Under the pieces are notes generated by a model, which ran no database searches, was not told the DNA's origin, and saw only the letters and a list, made by a program, of their open reading frames with translations. 14,765 bases of DNA from Bacillota bacterium (GTDB lineage Bacteria > Bacillota > Clostridia > Lachnospirales > Lachnospiraceae): NCBI GenBank assembly GCA_023391695.1, contig JAEWAK010000040.1, positions 1 to 14,765 on the forward strand, read 5' to 3'. Position 1 is the first letter of the stretch. Every line of letters begins with the position of its first letter. Below, piece after piece: positions 1-5,862 of this stretch. A program made the translations under genes and the position numbers.

Positions 1-345
1 CATCAGATCATAGGTCAGCTTATACAAATAAATTTCCACCTGTTCTCTGCTGACAGAGTGATAGACATTCATGATAAACGGCTTGTTCGCTAAAACAGCT
101 TCAAAAATCTGCAAAAAACCCTGCTGCCAAGTGTCATAGGTCCTCTTCCCTTCCAGAGCTTTAGTCGCATCTTCCACGCAGGACCACTCCACAAGGTCAT
201 AAATATCCTTAAAATGATAGTAAAAGGTCATGCGGTTGATTCCGCAGTCCTCGGCAATGTCATTAATCGTAATTTTATCCAAAGGCTTCTTCAAAAGCAG
301 GTTTTTAAGTGATGCTTCCAGAGCCCGTTTTGTCGTTTGCGACAT
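1..345 (-). CDS. TetR/AcrR-family transcriptional regulator, DhaS-like (C-terminus cut by window edge)
   Basis: The reading frame runs from an ATG at 345 to the left edge without a stop, giving the first 115 residues. The ATG follows a good ribosome binding site (AAAGGAG, about 8 nt away). The N-terminus, starting MSQTTKRALEASLKNLL, continues into a TetR-type helix-turn-helix at about residues 25-50. That helix includes KITINDIAEDCGINRMTFYYHF, written here only in part; the TFYYHF end is the family hallmark. The ligand-binding half starts with KDIYDLVEW, which resembles the C-terminal domain of DhaS-like TetR proteins (the subgroup named for the dihydroxyacetone kinase activator). Family knowledge says such proteins are dimeric DNA-binding regulators; the ligand and target cannot be told. 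It starts only 30 bp downstream of the rhodanese-TtcA stop on the same strand, so it may be the last gene of that transcript. Confidence 0.85.
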   Translation of the reverse strand, partial: MSQTTKRALEASLKNLLLKKPLDKITINDIAEDCGINRMTFYYHFKDIYDLVEWSCVEDATKALEGKRTYDTWQQGFLQIFEAVLANKPFIMNVYHSVSREQVEIYLYKLTYDLM

Positions 346-375
346 GAGGCAGCTCCTTTCCTGAGACAGTAACCG

Positions 376-1545
376 TTATTCTTCTATTCTATCATAATTA
401 TCCAAGAAATTGTGAACAATACCGTTTTCTTTATATGCAACAATCGTGCTTAGGTTTACATTTTCCATGCTTTTAAAAATATTACCTTCTACATATGGGT
501 TCACTTTCTTAAGCTGCTTGATCAGCTCCTTGATTTCCATTCGCTTAGAGCCCATACTTCCGTCACTTCGGCAGGTAGTGCAATTGTCGGTGAAGCGGCA
601 GGCGCATTGAATGAAGTGCAGATTATTATAATCTCTCCAGTGCTTAATGTCATCCTCGCGAATGAGATACATCGGGCGTATCAGCTCCATGCCTTCGAAG
701 TTAGTGCTGTGCAGCTTCGGCATCATAGTCTGTATCTGTCCGCCGTATAGCATTCCCATCAATATCGTCTCGATAACATCGTCGTAATGATGCCCCAAAG
801 CGATTTTGTTGCAGCCAAGCTCCTTTGCCTTGCTGTACAAATAGCCCCTGCGCATTCTCGCGCAGAGATAACAGGGGGATTTCTCCACTTCATAGACGGA
901 TTCAAAAATATTCGTTTCAAAAACAGTAATAGGAACCTTTAACAATCCGGCGTTATTCTCGATCACTTTACGGTTCGTCTCATTATAGCCCGGATCCATT
1001 ACAAGAAATACTAGCTCGAAAGGAAATTTATTATGCCGTTTCAGCTCCTGAAACAGCTTAGCCATGAGCATGGAATCTTTGCCGCCGGATATACATACGG
1101 CAATTTTATCCCCCTCTTTTACCAGCTCATAGGTGTTTATTGCCTTGGCAAATCTGGAAAAAAGTGCTTTATGAAATTTCTTTTTAATGCTTTTTTCAAT
1201 TTCTTCACATCTGGCTTCCTCTGCACCTTCTCTGTCCGCTTCTTTTTCTAAAGAGGACAGAAGCCATGCACCGTAGCCGCTTTGCAGGTTATATGCTTCA
1301 AAGCCGCGCGCATTCAAAAGTCCTGCCGCGTCCGCGCTGATAATTCCTTTTCCGCAGTACAATATAATCTTTTTATCCTTTGGCAGCTCATAGTCTCCCT
1401 GCTCTATCCGGCTCATACCGATATTTATCGCCCCGGGTATGTATCCATGTCCGAAGGATATTTCATCCCTCACATCAACCAGCATGTAATCCTGTTTTTC
1501 CAGTTCTTCCAGCTGCGCGATCGTGATATCTATTCCTTGTCCCAT
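376..1545 (-). CDS. Rhodanese domain fused to TtcA-like tRNA thiolation PP-loop protein
   Basis: Predicted tRNA sulfur-transfer enzyme of 389 aa. Residues about 5-95 form a rhodanese domain with active-site loop YCGKGIISA (Cys64), which in this family carries a persulfide. From about residue 135 a TtcA/PP-loop ATP pyrophosphatase follows. It has the P-loop SGGKDS (153-158), the CxxC motif PCYLCARMRRG (Cys225, Cys228), GHHYDDVIET, and a late cysteine cluster CACRFTDNCTTC (Cys314, 316, 322, 325). E. coli TtcA uses three such cysteines for a 4Fe-4S cluster and makes 2-thiocytidine at tRNA position 32. The fusion suggests the rhodanese half feeds sulfur in cis. Start choice: the frame opens at a GTG at 1602 with no ribosome binding site; ATGs at 1557 and 1545 follow GGAAGG, which is too close to the first, so 1545 is preferred. 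It lies 101 bp after tcdA. The exact substrate is inferred; a 2-thiouridine or other target is possible. Confidence 0.85.
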   Translation of the reverse strand: MGQGIDITIAQLEELEKQDYMLVDVRDEISFGHGYIPGAINIGMSRIEQGDYELPKDKKIILYCGKGIISADAAGLLNARGFEAYNLQSGYGAWLLSSLEKEADREGAEEARCEEIEKSIKKKFHKALFSRFAKAINTYELVKEGDKIAVCISGGKDSMLMAKLFQELKRHNKFPFELVFLVMDPGYNETNRKVIENNAGLLKVPITVFETNIFESVYEVEKSPCYLCARMRRGYLYSKAKELGCNKIALGHHYDDVIETILMGMLYGGQIQTMMPKLHSTNFEGMELIRPMYLIREDDIKHWRDYNNLHFIQCACRFTDNCTTCRSDGSMGSKRMEIKELIKQLKKVNPYVEGNIFKSMENVNLSTIVAYKENGIVHNFLDNYDRIEE

Positions 1546-1646
1546 ATTAATAATCATGTCCTTCCAATGCCTGCAACCTCCAGGCCGCAGGCACAATGCC
1601 ACGTGTAAAAAGTTTGTTTTTCATATGAATAATAATGCCATTCTAA

Positions 1647-2408
1647 CTACGCTTCCATCCCGCATATATCTTTTATGACTTCTCCGGCAAGAATCAATCC
1701 TGCCACCGAGGGCACGAAAGCTACGCTTCCCGGAATATCCCGCCTTTCCGTGCATTTATGCGCCGCTCCGGGAGGGCAGATACATTGAGTTCTGCAACTG
1801 ATTGCCATATCCTCTATTGGCCTTGTAGGCTTTTCCTTGGAATAGACTACCTTCAGCCGTCCAATTCCTCTTTTTTTCAATTCCCGCCTCATCACCTTGG
1901 CGAGGGGGCACATAGAGGTATGATAGATGTCATCCACCTCGAATTTCGTCGCATCCAGCTTATTCCCCGCTCCCATGCAGCTTATAATCGGAACTCCCGA
2001 CTCATTGGCACGTACTACAAGGTCAAGCTTAGCCGTCACGGTATCCACTGCGTCGATCACGTACGAATAAGACGTAAAATCGAAATCACCAGCATTCTCC
2101 GGAAGATAAAAACACTTATGTACATTTACCTCCGCCTTAGGGTTGATCTCCAATATACGTTCTTTCATCACATCCACTTTATATTTTCCTATCGTCTTAT
2201 AAGTTGCGATAAGCTGTCTGTTTAAGTTGGTAAGACAAACCTTGTCATCGTCAATTAAATCAAAGCTTTTTATGCCGCTTCGAACCAAGGCTTCCACCGC
2301 AAAACCTCCGACTCCTCCGATGCCGAATATGGCAACCCGGGCGTTTTGCAGTCTGCTCATCGCCTCTTCGCCTAATAATAATTGTGTTCTCGAAAATTGG
2401 TTTAACAT
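1647..2408 (-). CDS. tcdA: tRNA threonylcarbamoyladenosine dehydratase (TcdA/CsdL, ThiF/E1-like)
   Basis: E1-like enzyme that, in the characterised family, uses ATP to dehydrate t6A37 of ANN-decoding tRNAs to the cyclic ct6A form. It is 253 aa, close to the usual length. The N-terminal FSRTQLLLGEEAM is typical. The Rossmann nucleotide-binding loop GIGGVG sits at 29-34, then LIDDDKVCLTNLNRQ (51-65) with the conserved acidic and NxNRQ residues, and DAVDTVTAK around Asp119-Asp122. The C-terminal GSVAFVPSVAGL (228-239) is a strong family signature. A cysteine-rich stretch (Cys205, 209, 211, 219) could bind a metal, which is speculation. The ribosome binding site is weak (GAAAG). It is probably first gene of a transcript with the rhodanese-TtcA gene downstream, so both products would modify the anticodon loop. 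Confidence 0.92.
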   Translation of the reverse strand: MLNQFSRTQLLLGEEAMSRLQNARVAIFGIGGVGGFAVEALVRSGIKSFDLIDDDKVCLTNLNRQLIATYKTIGKYKVDVMKERILEINPKAEVNVHKCFYLPENAGDFDFTSYSYVIDAVDTVTAKLDLVVRANESGVPIISCMGAGNKLDATKFEVDDIYHTSMCPLAKVMRRELKKRGIGRLKVVYSKEKPTRPIEDMAISCRTQCICPPGAAHKCTERRDIPGSVAFVPSVAGLILAGEVIKDICGMEA

Positions 2409-2456
2409 TCTATTTATCTACTTTCTATATTAATACTATGTTCTTAGTCGGCTTTA

Positions 2457-2486
2457 AGATTAAAACATAGTCCCACGATTTGTCAA
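2457..2486 (-). promoter_or_regulatory. Possible promoter for tcdA
   Basis: On the minus strand a perfect -35 box TTGACA (2481-2486) is followed after 18 bp by a poor -10 candidate TAATCT (2457-2462). This is about 50 bp upstream of the tcdA start and just downstream of the preceding terminator, so position favours a promoter, but the -10 matches only half the consensus. Confidence 0.4.
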
Positions 2487-2495
2487 GTAGATATT

Positions 2496-2534
2496 AAAAT
2501 GAGCGAAGGCAGATATACTGCTTTCGCTCATTTT
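2496..2534 (-). terminator. Rho-independent terminator after the 75-aa coiled-coil gene
   Basis: A 17-bp stem with one G-T wobble (arms 2496-2512 and 2518-2534, loop ATATA) is built around GAGCGAA/TTCGCTC. On the minus strand it is followed by a short T-rich run. It lies 45 bp past the stop of the 75-aa gene and just before the tcdA promoter region. It is nearly symmetric, so it could stop transcription in both directions. Confidence 0.85.
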
Positions 2535-2578
2535 TATGTGATGCGCTAAGTATATTTCACATTGCACATCTATCAGAC

Positions 2579-2806
2579 TTACTTTTTCTGGGATATGTAG
2601 GCTTCAATCGCCTCCGTTATTTCATCGGTATTCAAGCCCGACGTATTAAGTAGGTCACTCAAGCTTTCCAAATCCTTCAGCTTCTTTTCATTATACAAGG
2701 CTTCTAACTCGCTTTGCTCGGATTTGATTCTTGTCTGTAAACTTGATATTAATGCTTCTTTTTCCGCAATTCTATCTTCCAGCGGTTTTTTCGGTCTCCC
2801 TGCCAT
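2579..2806 (-). CDS. Small basic/coiled-coil protein with AT-hook-like N-terminus, unknown function
   Basis: A 75-aa protein with an excellent ribosome binding site (GGAGG, 7 nt before the ATG) and its own downstream terminator, so it is very likely real. The N-terminus MAGRPKKPLEDRI contains GRPKK, which resembles the GRP core of AT-hook minor-groove DNA-binding peptides. Residues about 12-50 are strongly helical with heptad-like spacing of Leu and Ile (EALISSLQTRIKSEQSELE), a likely coiled coil. The tail is an acidic helix ending SQKK. There is no signal peptide or membrane segment, so it is presumably cytoplasmic. I recognise the general style of small GRPKK/coiled-coil proteins of Clostridia but no assigned function. 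A nucleoid-associated or DNA-binding dimer is inference only. Confidence 0.75.
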   Translation of the reverse strand: MAGRPKKPLEDRIAEKEALISSLQTRIKSEQSELEALYNEKKLKDLESLSDLLNTSGLNTDEITEAIEAYISQKK

Positions 2807-2937
2807 ACTCTACCTCCAATAATAAATTCGATTATTGTATAATATATGGACAGGTTTGGGAAAATATACATATCTTCTATTAATTATGTTTAAAAAATCC
2901 CTATGGAAATGCTCAGCTTTCCAAACTTCTCAATCTA

Positions 2938-3298
2938 TTATATTCGATACCGGTATATCGTCCATCGACTAACCGGACTGAAACTTATCACAAGTAAACC
3001 TTCCGCATACCATAACGCTCTATCTGCTTTGGCAGGAGGTATGCGCGCCAACCGATTTCTTCGCCAAGTTCCGGAAGCTGAATGGGAATAAAAACGGCTG
3101 AAATCAATACTGAAATCCACCACTGTAATCATTGGGAAACAGCATGAAATAAAATACGGCCCTCAACGCAATGAGAATACCCGGTATAAATGCACAAAAT
3201 ACCCACAGCTTTGGTTGTTTCCAAACTTTAATGGATATTCGCCAAGAAGTTTTATCTCTTGTAAACCAGCGCGTGATTATTGCCGCAAGTTGAATTTC
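2938..3298 (-). pseudogene. Remnant of a CPBP-family (CAAX/abortive-infection) intramembrane protease
   Basis: Read on the minus strand from about 3298, one frame gives AAIITRWFTRDKTSW, then VFCAFIPGILIALRAVFYFM, then FPNDY and a stop. The neighbouring frame continues the protein with ISAVFIPIQLPELGEEIGWR and AYLLPKQIERYGMRKVYL (GEEIGWRAYLLP is encoded by 3030-3065), then a stop. The EExxxR motif (GEEIGWR) is the hallmark of CPBP glutamic intramembrane proteases. A frameshift near 3100-3120, early stops, a missing N-terminus and a missing C-terminal half with the histidine motifs show it is dead. About 120 residues remain of a family usually above 200. It lies directly downstream of the DHA2 pump gene. 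The plus-strand and minus-strand open frames here are by-products. Confidence 0.7.
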
Positions 3299-3352
3299 CT
3301 GTTTGATAATTTAAAGTACTAAAATAAGCGTATTCACCAGCTATTTCAGTCA

Positions 3353-4777
3353 TTATATATTACTTTTCCTTTTACTTAAACGAATAGCCGTTAAAATAGC
3401 ACCAACCGCACAAACACTTGCGGCTGTCATATAAGCACCTTTCATACCATAGATAAATGCGTCGTCCCTGCCTTCAATATAAGTCGAAACCTCATAACCG
3501 ATTATATTGCTCATTCTGCCATAGAGAATCAGAATAGCCATTGCAATACCGGTCATCATTCCAAGATTTCTGACCAGCGCATTTACACTGCCTACAATAC
3601 CCAGCATGTTCTTTGGAGCATTGGATAAAATCAGGGAATTATTAGGAGACTGAAACAAGCCGTTTCCAATGGACATAATAACAATATAAATAATCAGGAT
3701 ATATAAACTGGTGTGTTCTGTTAAAGTGGACATTAAAAATAAACCGACACTGTTTATCGATAACCCTATAAAGGTTAAAATTTCCGAACCGATCTTATCA
3801 GATAATGCTCCGCTTAGAGGAGCCACTACAGCCAGCACTACCGGAAATACCATCATGATCAGTCCGGTAAAACTGGGTGAAAACTTTAGGGTATTTTGAA
3901 GGTAAAAGGGTTGAATAATTGTTAAACTGTTGATGGCGATAAAGGATATAAATCCACAGAATATGCTGAGAGAAAATAGCTTATTCTGAAACAGCTTTAG
4001 CTGTAAAAGAGGTACTTCCGTCCTATTTTCAACAATAATAAATGTAACAAATGATAAAACAAACAAAACAAATCCGCCAATGATATATGGATGTGTATAA
4101 CCATAATCTTCACCTATCAGCAGGGAGCCGAATAGAGATACGATTGCAATGGCAAAAAGCAATGCACCTTTAACATCCAGTTTTTCATCCGAATTTTCAA
4201 CTGATTTAGGAAGCAGGCGGAATGAAAGGAGATACACAATGATGCCGATAGGAACATTAATTAAAAAGATGTAATTCCACTCCAGAGAACCTACAATGAA
4301 ACCTCCTATGGGCGGGCCTGCCAAAGAACCAAGAGCCACAAAAGTACCGTTAATCCCCAGAGCCCTTCCTCTTTCCTGAGGCGGGAATACCTGTGTTATA
4401 ATACCCTGGTTAGCAGACATGGTACCGGCAGCACCGATAGCCTGTACAACTCTTGCGAAGAGCATAAAAGGAAAAGAACCTGCAATACCGCAGATAAGGG
4501 AGCCTATGGTAAATATTATAATACCAAAGTTAAAAACCTTGGTTTTTCCTATAATATCACCCAGTCTGCCGAAAATTAATATGGTACCGGCAATTACCAG
4601 CAAATAGATAGATACTACCCATGAAATAGCTTCTGTACTTATGCACAATTTTTTTGCCATGGTAGGTAACGCAACGTTAACGATACTGCCGTCTAAAGTT
4701 GCCATAAAGGTCATTAATGCAATATTAAATAAAATAATATTTCTTTTCTTATAAAACTTATCGTCTGCCTGATCCAT
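3353..4777 (-). CDS. DHA2-family (EmrB/QacA-type) MFS drug efflux transporter, 14 TM segments
   Basis: A 474-aa polytopic membrane protein of the major facilitator superfamily, in the size range of proton-driven 14-helix multidrug exporters. Visible motifs are D1 near TM1 (LDGSIVNVALP, about 28-38), motif A in the loop after TM2 (GRLGDIIGKTKVF, 70-82), and motif C (GPPIGG, 154-159), which marks antiporters. There is no N-terminal signal peptide, as expected. The start ATG immediately follows the stop TAA of the marR gene with no gap, and the ribosome binding site (GAGGAAAG) lies inside the last marR codons, so translation is probably coupled. The substrate is unknown; the pairing with a MarR regulator suggests induction by a drug, phenolic compound or other toxic small molecule. 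No clear terminator is seen downstream. Confidence 0.93.
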   Translation of the reverse strand: MDQADDKFYKKRNIILFNIALMTFMATLDGSIVNVALPTMAKKLCISTEAISWVVSIYLLVIAGTILIFGRLGDIIGKTKVFNFGIIIFTIGSLICGIAGSFPFMLFARVVQAIGAAGTMSANQGIITQVFPPQERGRALGINGTFVALGSLAGPPIGGFIVGSLEWNYIFLINVPIGIIVYLLSFRLLPKSVENSDEKLDVKGALLFAIAIVSLFGSLLIGEDYGYTHPYIIGGFVLFVLSFVTFIIVENRTEVPLLQLKLFQNKLFSLSIFCGFISFIAINSLTIIQPFYLQNTLKFSPSFTGLIMMVFPVVLAVVAPLSGALSDKIGSEILTFIGLSINSVGLFLMSTLTEHTSLYILIIYIVIMSIGNGLFQSPNNSLILSNAPKNMLGIVGSVNALVRNLGMMTGIAMAILILYGRMSNIIGYEVSTYIEGRDDAFIYGMKGAYMTAASVCAVGAILTAIRLSKRKSNI

Positions 4778-5230
4778 TTAGTCACTTTCCTCATTTTCTA
4801 ATCTGTATTTTTTCATATTCCCCAAAACCTTGCTTAGAAGATCTGTAATATTATCCTTTTCTTCTTCCGTAAGGTTCTGTGTCATAATTTCATTCCATAT
4901 ACCCAATTCTTCTTTCATGGCTGGAATAATGGCTTTTGCTTTGTCCGTTAAATAAAGACAATAAGCTCTGGAATCTTTTGTATTGGTTTCTTTTCTTATA
5001 TAATCTAAATCAATTAGTTTTTTTATGACTCTTGCGGATAGCGCTTTATCCACTGCCAGCTCCTTACTGATCTGATTTTGACTGATTCCTTCTTTATTAT
5101 ATAGAATCATCAGATAAGGATAAGTTCCGCTGCCCAGCGAATATTTCTTAAAAACTTCATTGGTATATTCCAGAGTGTTACGGTATATACCTCCCGTTAG
5201 TTTCGTAATAGGAATCCTTGCTTTCTGCAT
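4778..5230 (-). CDS. MarR-family transcriptional regulator of the adjacent efflux pump
   Basis: A 150-aa winged-helix regulator. The frame is open further upstream to 5308, but the ATG at 5230 is preferred because it follows a near-ideal ribosome binding site (AAAGGAG, 5 nt spacing) and gives the usual family length. The DNA-binding core is visible as GISQNQISKELAVDKALSAR followed by VIKKLIDLDYIRK and the wing KDSRAYCLYLTDKAK. It is immediately upstream of the DHA2 pump gene (0 bp). A palindrome over the promoter of this operon is the natural binding site, so it is likely an autorepressor released by a pump substrate. That regulatory logic is inference from arrangement and family habit. Confidence 0.92.
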   Translation of the reverse strand: MQKARIPITKLTGGIYRNTLEYTNEVFKKYSLGSGTYPYLMILYNKEGISQNQISKELAVDKALSARVIKKLIDLDYIRKETNTKDSRAYCLYLTDKAKAIIPAMKEELGIWNEIMTQNLTEEEKDNITDLLSKVLGNMKKYRLENEESD

Positions 5231-5246
5231 GTTATCTCCTTTCCGG

Positions 5247-5272
5247 AAAAAAGAATTGCTGAAGCAATATCT
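5247..5272 (-). terminator. Possible attenuator hairpin between leader ORF and marR
   Basis: On the minus strand the sequence AGA-T-ATTGC-TTCA-GCAAT-TCT forms an 8-bp stem with one bulged T, followed directly by a run of six T. It sits between the leader ORF and the marR ribosome binding site. The stem is short and A/T-rich, so it would be a weak terminator or attenuator. Confidence 0.35.
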
Positions 5273-5304
5273 GCTCCAGTTATGTTCCCGAATTCTCCAT
5301 TTTT

Positions 5305-5376
5305 TCATTTTTTCTTGATGAATTCCAGCATCTGATCAAAAATCATGAGCTTAAGTTCCTTCTCGTTCATTATCAT
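5305..5376 (-). CDS. 23-codon leader ORF upstream of marR
   Basis: Starts at an ATG at 5376 preceded by GAGGAGAG at a good distance and encodes MIMNEKELKLMIFDQMLEFI followed by KKK and TGA. Its stop overlaps (ATGA) the upstream ATG of the extended marR frame, 75 bp before the likely true marR start. It lies about 40 bp downstream of the predicted transcription start and before the small hairpin. It could be a leader peptide whose translation influences marR-pump expression, or a remnant N-terminus of a lost gene. No homology is recognised. Confidence 0.45.
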   Translation of the reverse strand: MIMNEKELKLMIFDQMLEFIKKK

Positions 5377-5421
5377 TTTGCTCTCCTCTATGTCTTTTTA
5401 TTACATATTGAGAATAGCTAA

Positions 5422-5450
5422 ATTCTAAATTAAATTAGTTGACATGTCAA
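5422..5450 (-). promoter_or_regulatory. Promoter of the leader ORF-marR-DHA2 pump operon
   Basis: On the minus strand a perfect -35 TTGACA (5445-5450) is separated by exactly 17 bp from TAGAAT (5422-5427), a five-of-six match to the -10 consensus. Transcription would start near 5415, leaving about 40 nt before the leader ORF. This is the best promoter visible in the window. Confidence 0.8.
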
Positions 5451-5451
5451 C
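5438..5451. promoter_or_regulatory. Perfect 14-bp palindrome, probable MarR operator
   Basis: GTTGACATGTCAAC is its own reverse complement and contains the -35 box of the marR promoter. A dimeric MarR protein bound here would block RNA polymerase. MarR-family operators are commonly palindromes of this size over promoters; binding by this MarR is inferred. Confidence 0.7.
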
Positions 5452-5661
5452 CTTATTGCATTTAATTATTATGATGCAGATCGATGTGGATTACGGAGAA
5501 TATAGTTATCCGGACTACTGATGATAATACTGTACAGGGGATACACTTACTGTTCCGGAGCTTTAAGTTTTTTAAACCTTCTCATAAAAATCAAATCACT
5601 GAATGCATAAAAATAATTATTAATTATTTTCAAAGTCTATAAAGTTAACATAGGAGGGTAA
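5452..5661. other. AT-rich intergenic stretch, no recognised gene
   Basis: Only very short open frames occur here, for example a 16-codon plus-strand frame beginning MMQIDVDYGEYSYPDY and some 30-codon minus-strand frames without start signals. They could be scraps of older genes but none is recognisable. Lower in the stretch a run of A/T with TATAAA near 5632 might serve as a -10 for the next small ORF. Confidence 0.4.
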
Positions 5662-5745
5662 ATGTTCGACTCTAGATTTGATTGGAGCAAGGAACCTGTA
5701 AAATCTCACTACCACAAATTAGATGCTTACGATGTAAGAGAGTGA
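5662..5745 (+). CDS. Candidate 27-aa small ORF with strong ribosome binding site
   Basis: ATG at 5662 is preceded by AGGAGGG with 3-4 nt spacing, much stronger than the signals of neighbouring random frames. It encodes a hydrophilic peptide starting MFDSRFDWSKEPVKSHYHKL and ending DAYDVRE, with no membrane segment. It lies 118 bp upstream of the GT-C gene on the same strand. It may be a small protein, a leader peptide, or the surviving start of a truncated gene. I do not recognise a family. Confidence 0.4.
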   Translation: MFDSRFDWSKEPVKSHYHKLDAYDVRE

Positions 5746-5809
5746 ATCATAGGGGTAGTAATTTTATAGAATATTAAGATTTAGTATAGAATTTTATTTA
5801 TTATTACCT

Positions 5810-5815
5810 TATAAT
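5810..5815 (+). promoter_or_regulatory. Possible -10 box for the GT-C gene
   Basis: A perfect TATAAT lies about 48 bp upstream of the GTG start. No good -35 box stands 16-18 bp before it, and the whole area is AT-rich, so this is a weak call. Confidence 0.3.
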
Positions 5816-5862
5816 GTCAAATATACTGTTTATTTTAAACAAATGATATTGGGGGATTAATA

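Noticed and set aside
1546..1602. N-terminal extension of the rhodanese-TtcA protein from the GTG at 1602
   Set aside because: No ribosome binding site precedes the GTG and the extra residues do not belong to the rhodanese fold; GGAAGG lies downstream of it.
2903..3132. Short open frames on both strands
   Set aside because: They lie across the CPBP protease remnant in wrong or shifted frames and do not look like independent genes.
5231..5308. 26-residue N-terminal extension of MarR
   Set aside because: The ATG at 5230 has a near-ideal ribosome binding site and gives normal MarR length; the extension overlaps a hairpin and leader ORF.
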